Source: VAZQ01 sp035293945 (GTDB taxonomy: Bacteria > Pseudomonadota > Alphaproteobacteria > Rhizobiales > Xanthobacteraceae). Taken from it: a DNA stretch of 64,000 nt. A program made the position numbers and the translations under genes. Positions within the stretch are counted from its first letter, which is position 1, and each line of letters begins with the position of its first letter. The stretch is taken from NCBI GenBank assembly GCA_035293945.1, contig DATGLV010000024.1, forward strand, positions 613,498 to 677,497, in the 5' to 3' direction. Shown piece after piece: positions 16,122 through 24,779 of the stretch. Below the pieces are notes generated by a model. It ran no database searches and was not told the origin of the DNA. It saw nothing but the letters and a program-made list of their open reading frames with translations.

Positions 16122-16544
16122 ATGACCCTCCTCGAAGTCCTGCTTCCGCTCTTCGTTCAGGTGGCGCTGACCTTCGCGCTCCTGTTCTGGATGGCGTTCT
16201 CGCGCACGCGGTCGCTCAAGGCGGGCACCACCAATATTCCCGAGATCGCGCTGCGCGAGCCCAACTGGCCTCCCGAGGTCACCCAGATCGCCAACGCCTT
16301 CCACAACCAGCTCGAGGTGCCGCTGCTTTTCTATGTGCTCACCATCCTCGCCTTGGAAACGGGCCATGCCGGCTACGGCTTCGTCGTGCTCGCCTGGATC
16401 TTCGTGGCTCTGCGCATCCTCCACGCCGCGATCCATGTCACCACCAATAATGTGCGCCTGCGCGGCCCTGCCTACATCCTCGGCGTGATCGTGCTCGTCC
16501 TCATGTGGGCGGATTACATGGTGGACATCATCGTCTGGTCATGA
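16122..16544 (+). CDS. MAPEG-family membrane protein
   Basis: A 140-residue protein starting MTLLEVLLPLFVQVALTFAL. Four hydrophobic helices (about 5-24, 62-80, 84-102, 116-136). The motif REPNWPPEVTQIANAFHNQLEVPLLFY, with N, E and P spaced as in MAPEG (microsomal glutathione transferase-like) proteins, lies before helix 2. Bacterial members are of uncertain catalytic activity. Its TGA overlaps the ATG of rsmB as ATGA, which implies translational coupling. A longer start at 16044 would read through the palindromic repeat and is not credible. Confidence 0.85.
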   Translation: MTLLEVLLPLFVQVALTFALLFWMAFSRTRSLKAGTTNIPEIALREPNWPPEVTQIANAFHNQLEVPLLFYVLTILALETGHAGYGFVVLAWIFVALRILHAAIHVTTNNVRLRGPAYILGVIVLVLMWADYMVDIIVWS

Positions 16545-17905
16545 CGCCGGCCGCCCGCCTTTCCGCCGCCATCGAGGTTCTCGGTGATATCGAGGCGCAG
16601 CGCCGGCCTGCGGCCGAGGCGCTGAAAGCCTGGGGGCTTGCGCGTCGCTTTGCCGGCTCGGGCGATCGCGCCGCGATTGCCGGGCTTGTCTATGATGCGC
16701 TCCGCCGCAAGGCCTCCTCCGCCTTTCTGTTGGGCGCGGATTCTCCGCGCGCGCTGGTGCTCGGGATGCTGCGGCTAGAGCGCAAGCTCGAGGGGGAAGC
16801 CATCGCGCAGCTCTGCAGCGGCGCGCGTCATGCGCCGCCGCCGCTCTCAGCAGCGGAGCGCGCGGCGCTCGAGCGATCAACGCTTGAAGGCGCGCCGCCA
16901 ACCGGCACGCCTCCTTGGGTCGCCGGCGACTATCCGGAATGGCTCGATGCGCATCTCGCCTCCGTGTTTGGCGAGGAGCGCGCCGCCGAGGGAGCGGCGC
17001 TCGCCAGCCGCGCGCCGCTTGATCTGCGCGTCAACACGCTCAAGTCGGACCGCGAGAAGGCGCGCGCGGCGCTTACCCACGTGGCGGCCGCCCCCGCGCG
17101 CTGGTCGGCGCTCGCCTTGCGCATTCCCATGAAGGCCGACGCCAAGAATCCGGCGATCCATGCTGAGCCCGCCTTCATCAAGGGCTGGGTCGAGGTCCAG
17201 GACGAGGGCTCGCAGCTCGCCGCGCTATTCGCTGATGCGCGCCCGGGCGAACATGTCATCGATCTTTGCGCCGGGGCCGGCGGCAAGACGCTCGCGCTCG
17301 CAGCCCAGATGCGCAATCAGGGGCAGATCTACGCGACCGACGACGACAAGCGGCGCCTTGCGCCGATCCACGAGCGCATCAGCCGCGCCGGCGCCCGCAA
17401 TGTCCGCGTGCTGACCCCGCGCGGCGAGGAAGACCTGCTGGCCGAGCTCAAGGCCAGTGCCGATTGCGTGCTGATCGACGCGCCATGCACCGGCATCGGC
17501 GCCTGGCGGCGCAACCCGGATGCCAAGTGGCGCATGCGTCCCGGCGCGCTCGAGATCCGCGTGCGCGAGCAGGCTGATATCCTCGATCGCGCCGTCAGCC
17601 TCATCAAGCCCGGCGGACGCATTATCTATGTGACCTGCTCGCTGCTCGACGAAGAGAACGGCGCGCAGGTGCGCGGCTTCCTGGCGCGGCACAAGGACTT
17701 TGCGGCGCAGTCGGCCGCCGAGCTTGCTCGCCCGCTAGGCGATCGCGCGGCAGAGTTTCTCGAGGCCGCGCTGGTGAGCCCCGAAGGCGTGCTGATGACC
17801 CCGCGCCGTACCGAGACCGACGGGTTCTTCGTGTCGGTGCTGTCGCGGCCCGGGGAGGCGAGGGAAAAAGTTGCCGAACCGGCGGTAAGCGTGACTGAAT
17901 GGTGA
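16541..17905 (+). CDS. rsmB: RsmB/NOP-family RNA cytosine-C5 methyltransferase
   Basis: A 454-residue protein with an N-terminal NusB-like helical domain (residues 1-130, LSAAIEVLGDIEAQRRPAAE) and a C-terminal Rossmann methyltransferase. SAM motif I is VIDLCAGAGGKTLALAA; motif IV is DCVLIDAPCTGIGAWRRNPD with the release cysteine; motif VI, IIYVTCSLLDEENGAQV, carries the catalytic nucleophile. It methylates C5 of a cytosine in 16S rRNA if it is a true RsmB orthologue; other NOP-family targets are possible. It is coupled to the MAPEG gene by a 4-base overlap. The tail after FFVSVLSRPGEA is a short variable extension. Confidence 0.9.
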   Translation: MTPAARLSAAIEVLGDIEAQRRPAAEALKAWGLARRFAGSGDRAAIAGLVYDALRRKASSAFLLGADSPRALVLGMLRLERKLEGEAIAQLCSGARHAPPPLSAAERAALERSTLEGAPPTGTPPWVAGDYPEWLDAHLASVFGEERAAEGAALASRAPLDLRVNTLKSDREKARAALTHVAAAPARWSALALRIPMKADAKNPAIHAEPAFIKGWVEVQDEGSQLAALFADARPGEHVIDLCAGAGGKTLALAAQMRNQGQIYATDDDKRRLAPIHERISRAGARNVRVLTPRGEEDLLAELKASADCVLIDAPCTGIGAWRRNPDAKWRMRPGALEIRVREQADILDRAVSLIKPGGRIIYVTCSLLDEENGAQVRGFLARHKDFAAQSAAELARPLGDRAAEFLEAALVSPEGVLMTPRRTETDGFFVSVLSRPGEAREKVAEPAVSVTEW

Positions 17906-17920
17906 GCCCCAATCTTGGTC

Positions 17921-18010
17921 GTCCCGGCCGAGCGCAGCGAGAGCCGGGACCCACAGCGCTGCGCCCTGTCGATAGCGCGTCGCAGTATGGGTCCCGCTTT
18001 TCGCGGGGAC
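17921..18010. repeat. Bipartite REP-like palindrome between rsmB and guaA
   Basis: GTCCCGGC pairs with GCCGGGAC at 17921-17950, and GTCCCGC with GCGGGGAC at 17991-18010. It has the same architecture and arm sequences as the unit after guaB (15983). Confidence 0.75.
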
Positions 18011-18044
18011 GACCGACTTGAATGTCTCGGGAAAAGTGTAGGAC

Positions 18045-19592
18045 ATGCACGACAAAATCCTCATCATCGATCTCGGCTCCCAGGTGACCCAGCTCATCGC
18101 CCGGCGGGTGCGCGAGGAGAAGGTCTATTGCGAGATCGTGCCCTACCAGGGCGCCGAGGCCGCGTTCGCCGAGATGCGCCCGAAAGGCGTGATCCTCTCC
18201 GGCGGGCCGGCGTCAGTGATGGAGGAGGGGGCGCCGCGCGTGCCGCCGACGATCTTCACCGCCGGCGTCCCGGTGCTCGGCATCTGCTATGGCGAGCAGG
18301 CGATGGCGGCCCAGCTCGGCGGCAAGGTCGAGGGCGGGCATCATCGCGAGTTCGGACGCGCCGAGGTCGAGGTCACCAAACCGTCGGCGCTGTTCGATGG
18401 CGTATGGCGGGTGGGCGAGCGCTATCCGGTGTGGATGAGCCATGGCGACCGCGTGACCGTGCCGCCGCCCGGCTTCGAGGTGGTCGGCACCTCGCCCAAT
18501 GCGCCGATATCGGTGATCGCCGATGAGCGGCGGCGCTTCTATGCGACGCAGTTCCATCTTGAGGTGGTGCACACCCCGCATGGCGCGGCGCTGATCCGCA
18601 ACTTCGTGCGCAACGTCGCCCGCTGCTCCGGCGATTGGACGATGGGGGCCTACAAGGACGAGGCGATCGCGCGCATTCGCGCGGAGGTGGGTAAGGCGCG
18701 CGTGCTGTGCGGCCTGTCGGGCGGCGTCGACTCCGCGGTCGCAGCGCTGCTCATCCATGCGGCGATCGGCGACCAGCTCACCTGCGTGTTCGTCGATCAC
18801 GGCCTGTTGCGCCTGGGCGAAGCCGAGAAGGTCGTGAGCCTGTTCCGCGGTCACTTCAACATCCCGCTCATTCATGTTGATGCGGCGGAGCAATTTCTGT
18901 CGGCGCTGCACGGCTTGGATGAGCCGGAGGCGAAGCGCAAGGCGATCGGCAGAGTCTTCATCGAAGTCTTTGAGGGAGAAGCCAAAAAGCTCGGCGGCGC
19001 GGAGTTCTTGGCACAAGGCACGCTCTACCCGGACGTGATCGAAAGCGTCTCCTTTAGCGGGGGGCCTTCGGTCACCATCAAGTCGCACCACAATGTCGGC
19101 GGCCTGCCCGAGCGCATGCACATGAAGCTGCTCGAGCCGTTGCGCGAGCTCTTCAAGGACGAGGTGCGCGCGCTCGGCCGCGAGCTCGGTCTGCCGGAGG
19201 TTTTCGTCGGCCGCCATCCGTTCCCGGGGCCGGGCCTGGCGATCCGCATCCCGGGCGAGATCTCGCGCGAGAAGCTCGACATCCTGCGCTTGGCCGACGA
19301 CATCTATATCGAGGAAATCCGCCGCGCCGGCCTCTACGATGACATCTGGCAGGCCTTCGCGGTGCTCTTGCCGGTGCGCACCGTCGGCGTCATGGGCGAC
19401 TACCGCACTTACGACTATGTGGTGGGCCTGCGCGCCGTCACCTCGAGCGACGGCATGACGGCGGACTTCTATCCCTTCGACATGGGCTTCATCGGCAAAG
19501 TCGCGACCCGCATCATCAACGAGGTCAAAGGCGTCAACCGCGTGGTCTATGATGTGACGAGCAAGCCGCCGGGGACCATCGAGTGGGAGTGA
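18045..19592 (+). CDS. guaA: GMP synthase (glutamine-hydrolysing)
   Basis: A 515-residue enzyme converting XMP, ATP and glutamine to GMP. The class I amidotransferase domain (1-195) has ILSGGPASV, VLGICYGEQ with nucleophile Cys81, and FHLEVVHTPHG supplying the His-Glu pair. The ATP pyrophosphatase domain starts at about 205 with the P-loop LCGLSGGVDSAVAALL. The C-terminal dimerisation domain ends VVYDVTSKPPGTIEWE, the conserved GuaA terminus. Length is normal. It is last in the guaB-guaA block and followed by a hairpin at 19815. The 3' end of guaA is a known integration site for genomic islands, which is relevant to the accessory segment that follows. Confidence 0.97.
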   Translation: MHDKILIIDLGSQVTQLIARRVREEKVYCEIVPYQGAEAAFAEMRPKGVILSGGPASVMEEGAPRVPPTIFTAGVPVLGICYGEQAMAAQLGGKVEGGHHREFGRAEVEVTKPSALFDGVWRVGERYPVWMSHGDRVTVPPPGFEVVGTSPNAPISVIADERRRFYATQFHLEVVHTPHGAALIRNFVRNVARCSGDWTMGAYKDEAIARIRAEVGKARVLCGLSGGVDSAVAALLIHAAIGDQLTCVFVDHGLLRLGEAEKVVSLFRGHFNIPLIHVDAAEQFLSALHGLDEPEAKRKAIGRVFIEVFEGEAKKLGGAEFLAQGTLYPDVIESVSFSGGPSVTIKSHHNVGGLPERMHMKLLEPLRELFKDEVRALGRELGLPEVFVGRHPFPGPGLAIRIPGEISREKLDILRLADDIYIEEIRRAGLYDDIWQAFAVLLPVRTVGVMGDYRTYDYVVGLRAVTSSDGMTADFYPFDMGFIGKVATRIINEVKGVNRVVYDVTSKPPGTIEWE

Positions 19593-19687
19593 GGGGTGTA
19601 GGATACCCTGGAGGACTCTTGAGGGAAATAGCGTAAGAAAAATAGAGGGTTATGGGATAGCCCGTTGATCATTGCCCTCCATCGTTT

Positions 19688-19789
19688 TTCCGCGTCGCTT
19701 TTTGTGCAAGTCATTGATTTGACGGGAGTCGCCGTTCGCGGCGGACGAACCATGCCGTCGCATTTGACGGTTCGTCCGACGGTTCGATC
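19688..19789. repeat. Left copy of repeats flanking the 19.7-25.0 kb segment
   Basis: CAAGTCATTGATTTGACGGG and its following ~35 bases, ending GGACGAACCA, match the reverse complement of 24950-25012 (AACTCATTGATTTGGCAGAA, ending AGACGAACCA). The adjoining motif GACGGTTCGTCCGACGGTT recurs as GACGGTTCTTCCGACGGTT at 24780 and more weakly at 25032. Confidence 0.6.
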
Positions 19790-19814
19790 GGAAGTCGCAA
19801 GACGCAACTGAGAA

Positions 19815-19850
19815 AAGACCGTCAGGAATTGTGATCGTTCTGACGGTCTT
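19815..19850 (+). terminator. Long-stem hairpin terminator
   Basis: AAGACCGTCAG (19815-19825) pairs with CTGACGGTCTT (19840-19850), an 11-bp perfect stem with a 14-base loop, flanked by AAAA and CTTCC. It works as a terminator for the guaA transcript or as a bidirectional barrier before the ArsR operon. Confidence 0.6.
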
Positions 19851-19998
19851 CTTCCGAGACCGGCTGCCCGAAGCTTGCAGCGCCGCCTTTCGCGGTGTCT
19901 TTGAGAAAGTGCGAATTATCGTAGTGTAGCTACGATTCCGACATCGAATTCAAATTTCCGGGAAGAAAGGCGGAAGTAAGTGTGCGCTTCCGGCGGGC

Positions 19999-20045
19999 TT
20001 GACAGGCAAGCATTCACTTGCATATAAAGGCAAGCAAATACTTGC
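19999..20045 (+). promoter_or_regulatory. Promoter and twin operator of the ArsR-SRPBCC operon
   Basis: TTGACA at 19999-20004 and TATAAA at 20023-20028 (18-base spacer). Two identical inverted repeats GCAAG-N6-CTTGC lie at 20006-20021 and 20030-20045, 24 bases centre to centre. The first fills the spacer and the second covers the start point. This is the expected layout for autorepression by the ArsR-type regulator whose ATG is 14 bases further on. Confidence 0.7.
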
Positions 20046-20059
20046 CTATCGGATGATCT

Positions 20060-20380
20060 ATGAGCGACGCTGATTTGCTGTTCAAGGCTCTGGCCGATCC
20101 GAGCCGGCGCAAGCTGTTGGATGTGCTGCACGCGCATGACGGCCGCACGCTTAACGAGCTGTGCGAGCATTTGGATATGTCGCGCCAGGGCGTCACGCAG
20201 CACCTCGACGTGCTCGAGGCGGCGAACCTGGTCGCTACGGCTCGGCGCGGCCGCGAGAAGCTGCATTTTCTCAACCCGGTGCCGCTGCAGGAAATTTATG
20301 AGCGTTGGATTGCGAAGTTCGAGAAGCCGCGCCTCAAGGCGCTTTCAAATCTGAAACAACGACTGGAGAAAGCCAAATGA
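20060..20380 (+). CDS. ArsR-family transcriptional repressor
   Basis: A 106-residue winged-helix protein: DLLFKALADPSRRKLLDVLH (helix 1-2), LNELCEHLDMSRQGVTQHLD (recognition helix around SRQGVTQHL), VLEAANLVATARRGREKLHF (wing). It lacks the cysteine pairs of metal-sensing ArsR members, as is usual for the subgroup that sits beside SRPBCC/AHSA1 genes. It probably represses its own operon through the GCAAG-N6-CTTGC sites directly upstream. Its stop overlaps the next start as ATGA. The inducer is unknown. Confidence 0.85.
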   Translation: MSDADLLFKALADPSRRKLLDVLHAHDGRTLNELCEHLDMSRQGVTQHLDVLEAANLVATARRGREKLHFLNPVPLQEIYERWIAKFEKPRLKALSNLKQRLEKAK

Positions 20381-20832
20381 CCAGATCAACGTTCCACTAC
20401 GTCACCTACATCCGCACAACACCCGAAAAACTGTGGTCGGCACTGACGACCGACGTGGAGTTCATGAAGCAGTACTGGTTCGGCACGCACTGCGAAAGCA
20501 AGTGGACGGCCGGATCCTCGTGGAAGATGGTGTCGCGCGATGGCGGCATCACCGATGCCGGCGAGATTGTCGAGGCCCAGCCGCCAAAGCGCCTGGTGAT
20601 CCGGTGGCGCCACGAGAAAAATCCGGAGCTCAAGGTCGAAGGCGACTCGCTCTGCACGATGGAACTGGAGCCCAGTGGGTCAGCGGTAAAGCTCTCCATC
20701 ATCCACACGATCGAGCGTGAACCCTCGAAGCTGATCGGCGCGGTGTCGGGCGGTTGGCCGAAAATCATCTCCAATCTGAAGTCGCTGCTGGAGACCGGCT
20801 CGATCGTCCTGCACGACTCTGGAAATAAGTAG
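20377..20832 (+). CDS. SRPBCC/AHSA1-domain protein 1
   Basis: A 151-residue protein beginning MTRSTFHYVTYIRTTPEKLW. The START-like helix-grip fold is visible as FHYVTYIRTTPEKLWSALTT, YWFGTHCESKWTAGSSWKM, GEIVEAQPPKRLVIRWRHE and a C-terminal helix GGWPKIISNLKSLLETG. Such proteins bind hydrophobic ligands in a central cavity; the ligand here is unknown. It overlaps the ArsR stop by four bases (ATGA), so the two are translationally coupled, and it is followed 46 bases later by a second SRPBCC gene. Confidence 0.8.
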   Translation: MTRSTFHYVTYIRTTPEKLWSALTTDVEFMKQYWFGTHCESKWTAGSSWKMVSRDGGITDAGEIVEAQPPKRLVIRWRHEKNPELKVEGDSLCTMELEPSGSAVKLSIIHTIEREPSKLIGAVSGGWPKIISNLKSLLETGSIVLHDSGNK

Positions 20833-20878
20833 GACCGCCGAGCGACCAAACGAACTGCTATCAAAAAGGAGACTTAAA

Positions 20879-21304
20879 ATGCCCAACATTCTTCACCGCG
20901 TCGGCATCGCTGCTGAGCCTGCGCGCGTTTTCGAAGCCCTTACGACCGTCGAAGGCATCAGGAACTGGTGGTCCTCCGAGACACACGGGGACGCCTCCGC
21001 AGGCGGAGCGTTCCAGTTTCGCAAGAACCGGCTCGAAGTGATCCACACCGATCCGAACTCGGTGGTGTGGCACTATTCGGGTCCGGCAGAGGATTGGGTG
21101 GGCACGGAGATCCGTTTCCGCCTCGAATGGCGCGACGATCAGACCTTTGTGCTCTTCAGCCATGAGGGCTGGCGCGAGCCAAATGAGTTCATGCATCACT
21201 GCAGCACAAAGTGGGCGACGTTCCTGCTCAGCCTGAAAGACCTAGTCGAGAGCGGCAAGGGCCGTCCCGAGCCGCGCGACACTAAGATCGCCGTAAATGC
21301 CTAG
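20879..21304 (+). CDS. SRPBCC/AHSA1-domain protein 2
   Basis: A 141-residue protein from MPNILHRVGIAAEPARVFEA, with AAAAGGAGAC seven bases upstream as a good ribosome site. The fold signature is IAAEPARVFEALTTVEGIRNWW, SSETHGDASAGGAFQF, WVGTEIRFRLEWRDDQTFVL and a final helix STKWATFLLSLKDLVESG. It is distinct from the first SRPBCC gene and nearer the polyketide-cyclase-like branch. Same operon as the ArsR regulator. Confidence 0.8.
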   Translation: MPNILHRVGIAAEPARVFEALTTVEGIRNWWSSETHGDASAGGAFQFRKNRLEVIHTDPNSVVWHYSGPAEDWVGTEIRFRLEWRDDQTFVLFSHEGWREPNEFMHHCSTKWATFLLSLKDLVESGKGRPEPRDTKIAVNA

Positions 21305-21314
21305 GGAGCGCGCG

Positions 21315-21677
21315 ATGACCACAACTACTGATCTCGATGACGTTTCCGTCATTGTCGGCGCTTTCGAAACCCAACTCGGCAGTCGCACGATCCCGTTCGC
21401 CATGATCGCTCGGTTCCAGGTGAAAGAAGACGCTCAGGCGCGGGTTGAGCAAGCCTTCGAGAAGGCCGTTCCGCCCACCCTGCGGGAAGCAGGCGTCCTG
21501 GCCTACCAGCCGCACCGCGATCCAGCGACCACCGCCGGCTTCGTCGTCTACGAACGCTGGAAGAGTCTTGACGATCTCGAAGCCCACCTGCGCACATCTT
21601 ACATCGCTGACCTTCGACAGGAGATAGACGCGGTGATGACCGGAGCGCCCGAATTCATTCTGCTTCGGCCTCTTTGA
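21315..21677 (+). CDS. ABM-type (quinol monooxygenase-like) small enzyme
   Basis: A 120-residue protein starting MTTTTDLDDVSVIVGAFETQ. GGGAG lies seven bases upstream; the ATG at 21297 overlaps the previous stop and is less likely. From residue 28 it has the dimeric alpha/beta-barrel ABM pattern: IPFAMIARFQVKEDAQARVE, a GVLAYQPHRDPATTAGFVVY strand pair, and the ERWKSLDDLEAHLRTSYI helix. Members oxidise quinols or flavonoid-like substrates without a cofactor, or only bind them. It is the last gene of the ArsR operon. Confidence 0.7.
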   Translation: MTTTTDLDDVSVIVGAFETQLGSRTIPFAMIARFQVKEDAQARVEQAFEKAVPPTLREAGVLAYQPHRDPATTAGFVVYERWKSLDDLEAHLRTSYIADLRQEIDAVMTGAPEFILLRPL

Positions 21678-21704
21678 GGTCGCTATCTAACGGAGTAACT
21701 CATC

Positions 21705-22526
21705 GTGGCAAAGGCAACGTTGAAAAATAGAATATCCGTATTGCTCGGGCTTTGTATCGGCTTCACTGCTGCGGTGGTCGCCAGCAGCCTGACTCGAGAA
21801 GCTAGGCCTGCGGAGATTGTCATAGTGAAGAACATCGTGCTCGTGCATGGCGCTAACAACGATGGTTCGGCGTGGCGAGGCGTCTATGACATTCTGACAA
21901 AGGACGGATACCGCGTGAGCGTCGTTCAGCAGCCTCTTACGGGGCTTGCCGATGATGTTGCGGCAACGAAGCGCGTCATAGACCGGCAAGAAGGACGGGT
22001 CATACTTGTCGGTCACAGTTATGGCGGCACCATAATAACGGTCGCCGGCGCTGAGCCGAAGGTGCGAGCGCTCGTTTACGTTGCCGCAATGCAGCCCGAC
22101 GTAGGCGAAACGACCAACAAGCTTGCTGCGTCGATGCCGGGGACAGTGCCGGGCAGTGACTTCACGCCGACCAACGATGGCTTCATCTTCATCGATCCCG
22201 CCAAATTCCCGGCCGACGTCGCGGCCGACCTGCCTCCGGCGCAAGCAAAATTTATGGCGAACTCGCAAATGCCGATAGCGGCCGCGGCATTTGATGCGCC
22301 GGTAACGGTCGCCGCGTGGCGCGACAAGCCCAGCTATGGGATCATCGCTACTGCAGATCGCGCGCTCAATCCCAAGCTTGCGCACTGGATGTACAAGCGC
22401 TCAGGAGCGCAGATAACCGAGATCAACGGCAGCCATCTGGTCTATGTCTCGCACCCAGGCGAAGTCGCAAGCGTCATCGAAAAAGCGGCCCGCTCCAGCA
22501 GCGAGAACACAACGAGGCCTCAATGA
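21705..22526 (+). CDS. Exported alpha/beta hydrolase
   Basis: A 273-residue protein with a GTG start (GGAG nine bases upstream). Residues 1-35 are a signal peptide or anchor (LLGLCIGFTAAVVASSL). The hydrolase core begins NIVLVHGANNDGSAWRGVYD, has the nucleophile elbow GHSYGG (Ser ~105), the acid in IIATADRALNP and the base in INGSHLVYVSHPGEVA. This layout is the salicylate-esterase/MenH-like AB hydrolase type often annotated as alpha/beta fold hydrolase; the substrate is unknown. It is 27 bases after the ABM gene and may be transcribed with it. Confidence 0.8.
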   Translation: MAKATLKNRISVLLGLCIGFTAAVVASSLTREARPAEIVIVKNIVLVHGANNDGSAWRGVYDILTKDGYRVSVVQQPLTGLADDVAATKRVIDRQEGRVILVGHSYGGTIITVAGAEPKVRALVYVAAMQPDVGETTNKLAASMPGTVPGSDFTPTNDGFIFIDPAKFPADVAADLPPAQAKFMANSQMPIAAAAFDAPVTVAAWRDKPSYGIIATADRALNPKLAHWMYKRSGAQITEINGSHLVYVSHPGEVASVIEKAARSSSENTTRPQ

Positions 22527-23025
22527 AGGGCGTTTGCGGCTGGCTGCTTGAGCCGGATCAGCATCGTGAGCCGCGGTGAAGGTATTTTTTGTCGACCGTC
22601 AGGCGGAGGCGGAGCATCGAGTAGACCTCGAAGCCCATGCATGCCGCCGAGCGCAGCGAAGGTCCCGAGCAGAGCCAGCGCGAGCATGACCTGGTGAAAA
22701 CGTAGCATCAGCTTGAAACGTAGGGCTGGCGCGGTCCTCGCGGGATTTGCGTACGAAATTGGGAATTTGACAGCGAACAGAGCCAGCGTGAGTGTGACCT
22801 CGCGCATCGCCATCTCATCGCAGCGCGCTGGGGAGGCGGCGTGACGACCGGGTGGCAGATTTCGGTGAAGCAGTTGGGTATCACTTGACGACCGCCGATA
22901 TCGCCTGACCGTACTTCTTTCAGCCACGTAGGTTGGTGCTGAATCAAGCCTCGCGAAACCGTGGGTTTGCGAGCTGGTGCAAACCTAAGGTTGTTGCAAA
23001 TGCGCTTGTCTGCCATCCGGCCTGT
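22527..23025. other. Interval with a decayed membrane-protein fragment
   Basis: About 500 bases between two convergent genes. The only recognisable content is the 120-base remnant at 22628-22747. No terminator with a T-run is seen. Confidence 0.4.
22628..22747 (-). pseudogene. Fragment of a CopD-like membrane protein gene
   Basis: RFKLMLRFHQVMLALALLGT then FAALGGMHGL matches the C-terminal helix of the intact gene at 35490-35975 (KLMLRFHAVMLTLALLAI, FAAVGGAHGL). Nothing of the preceding three helices survives in frame. It is a relic of a duplication or transfer. Confidence 0.6.
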
Positions 23026-24489
23026 TTAGCTTGAAAGGGTATTCTTATATATTTTCCCGTCCTTCATGATGACTGTGAAGTTCTTGTCCGGCGTGGCTAT
23101 CAGCTCGATGTTCTCGATGGGATTCCCGTCGATCACCAGCATATCGGCAAGTGCGCCCTCCTCGATGACACCCAGCTTTCCCGGATAAGGGTTGCGCGGT
23201 CCGGACATTGCCAAAAGCTCGGCGTTGACGGAAGTCGCCATTTTCAGAATATCAGCATTGTCGTACCAGCGCTTCAGATGAGTCAGCATGAGCCCCTGCC
23301 GCCCCGTTACCTCGGGCGAGAACAGGCAGTCGGTCCCGAACGCAGTCCTGATGCGGTGGGCTTTCGCGAGGTCGTACACCCGCTCCGTGCCCGCAATGAC
23401 CTGAAGCAGGTTGATGCGGCTTTGACCAAGCATGGGAGGCACATCCTCTTCGCTGATGAACGGCTGCGTGCTCAACCATAGACCTTTGTCCGCAATGAGT
23501 TTGGCCGTCGCCTCATCCATCAAGTGCCCGTGCTCGATGCACTGGACTCCTGCGGCGATCGCGCGCTGGATCTGCGCCGAGGGGTAGGCGTGGACCGCCA
23601 CGTAGGTGTTGCGGTCGGCCGCGGTCTCGACGCCGGCGCGGAAACCGGCCTCGCTGAACGTGAACATGTCAAGTGTCGTGCGCGGTGAAGCTACGCCTCC
23701 GCCTCCCACGAGCTTGATTTGCGAGGCACCCTGGAGCAGCTGCTCGCGAACGCGCAGGCGAACCTCATCGGGGGAGTCTGCGATATTGGCGGCGCCAATC
23801 CGCTCCATGTAGCTTACCGGGCCGCCCGGACTTCTCGGCAAATCGCTGAGCGGACGCATGTCGGCATGGCCTCCGGTGGTTGTGATCATGGCGCCCGACG
23901 GATAGATCCGCGGCCCCCTGACCAGTCCCGCGTCGACCGCCTGCTTCAAAGCAAAAGACGGACCACCCAGATCACGGATGGTTGTGAAGCCCCGCATCAA
24001 TGTGCGTTCAGCCTCCGCGCTCGCTGCGAGAAAGATGAAGCCCACATCCGCCGTCATGAGGGTCGTGACCGGAAGCGCTGCAAAAATCGAATGCCAGTGC
24101 GCATCGATCAGACCAGGCATCACGACCCGGCCCCCGCAATCGATCGTTTGTGCCCCATCCGGTGGACTGAGGTCGCCGGTTGCAATCGCCTTGACGCGAT
24201 TGTTCTCAATGAGGAGACGCAACCCTCCGCGCAGTGTTTTGGACTTTCCGTCGAACAGCAGAAAATTGCTGAACACGATCGGGGGCGCAGGGCCCGCAGC
24301 ATCGGCCCGCGCGCTCGCCGCCGGAAAAAACCCGAGCGCAGCGAGCGAAGCGCCTGCGCCGGCGACGAAGCCGCGCCGGGACAGGTCGCGGCTGATGCGG
24401 CGCGCAGCTGACTGAAGGTGCGGCTGGCAACAGGGACACGACGGATCAATGGAAAGATTGCTTTGATCGACGAGCGTGCACGAAAACAT
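23026..24489 (-). CDS. Tat-exported metal-dependent amidohydrolase
   Basis: A 487-residue protein. The N-terminus has a cysteine-rich CPCCQPHLQSAARR segment and then a twin-arginine signal LSRRGFVAGAGASLAAL. The amidohydrolase barrel shows DAHWHS (HxH on strand 1), the metal-bridging lysine in SQIKLVGGGG, TYVAVHAYPS and CIEHGHLMD (His on strands 5 and 6) and AFGTDCLFSP (Asp on strand 8). The composite N- and C-terminal beta sandwich (VMPGLID; GALADMLVIDGNPIENI) is typical of the imidazolonepropionase/prolidase-like branch. It is exported folded with bound metals, by inference; the substrate is possibly an Xaa-Pro dipeptide or a lactam. Confidence 0.85.
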   Translation of the reverse strand: MFSCTLVDQSNLSIDPSCPCCQPHLQSAARRISRDLSRRGFVAGAGASLAALGFFPAASARADAAGPAPPIVFSNFLLFDGKSKTLRGGLRLLIENNRVKAIATGDLSPPDGAQTIDCGGRVVMPGLIDAHWHSIFAALPVTTLMTADVGFIFLAASAEAERTLMRGFTTIRDLGGPSFALKQAVDAGLVRGPRIYPSGAMITTTGGHADMRPLSDLPRSPGGPVSYMERIGAANIADSPDEVRLRVREQLLQGASQIKLVGGGGVASPRTTLDMFTFSEAGFRAGVETAADRNTYVAVHAYPSAQIQRAIAAGVQCIEHGHLMDEATAKLIADKGLWLSTQPFISEEDVPPMLGQSRINLLQVIAGTERVYDLAKAHRIRTAFGTDCLFSPEVTGRQGLMLTHLKRWYDNADILKMATSVNAELLAMSGPRNPYPGKLGVIEEGALADMLVIDGNPIENIELIATPDKNFTVIMKDGKIYKNTLSS

Positions 24490-24779
24490 GCGTCACCTCT
24501 CGGCGTAGCTTCCGATGTCTGGGAACGGGCGCCGAAATTCGTGTCGACAGCCACGGCGGTGGGCAGCCGATAAATGAAATTCCAGCGCGTCCACAGCCTG
24601 CGAGTATACGCCGACACCGATAGTTGTCGAAACCGAGCAAATCGCAGATCGTCGAGATTCACGTTTTAAATCAACAGCGCAATTTTCTGACGGATCTCCG
24701 AGACGGGTGTTTGTCGCAGGTTGAAAAAAAGCGCACCGAAAACTCAGCGCGTTAGTAGGTTGCACAGGCCGATTTATTC

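Larger units (their letters stand above)
19593..20059. other. Repeat-bearing interval after guaA
   Basis: About 470 bases without a gene. Contents in order: a ~65-base sequence at 19688-19752 whose inverted, diverged copy lies at 24950-25012; a palindrome CGGACGAACC/GGTTCGTCCG (19743-19779); the motif GACGGTTCGTCCGACGGTT at 19767; a long-stem terminator at 19815; and the promoter and operator of the ArsR gene. Confidence 0.6.

Noticed and set aside
18213..19217. A 334-codon minus-strand open frame
   Set aside because: Antisense to guaA; composition (Arg/His/Ala-rich) typical of a shadow frame.
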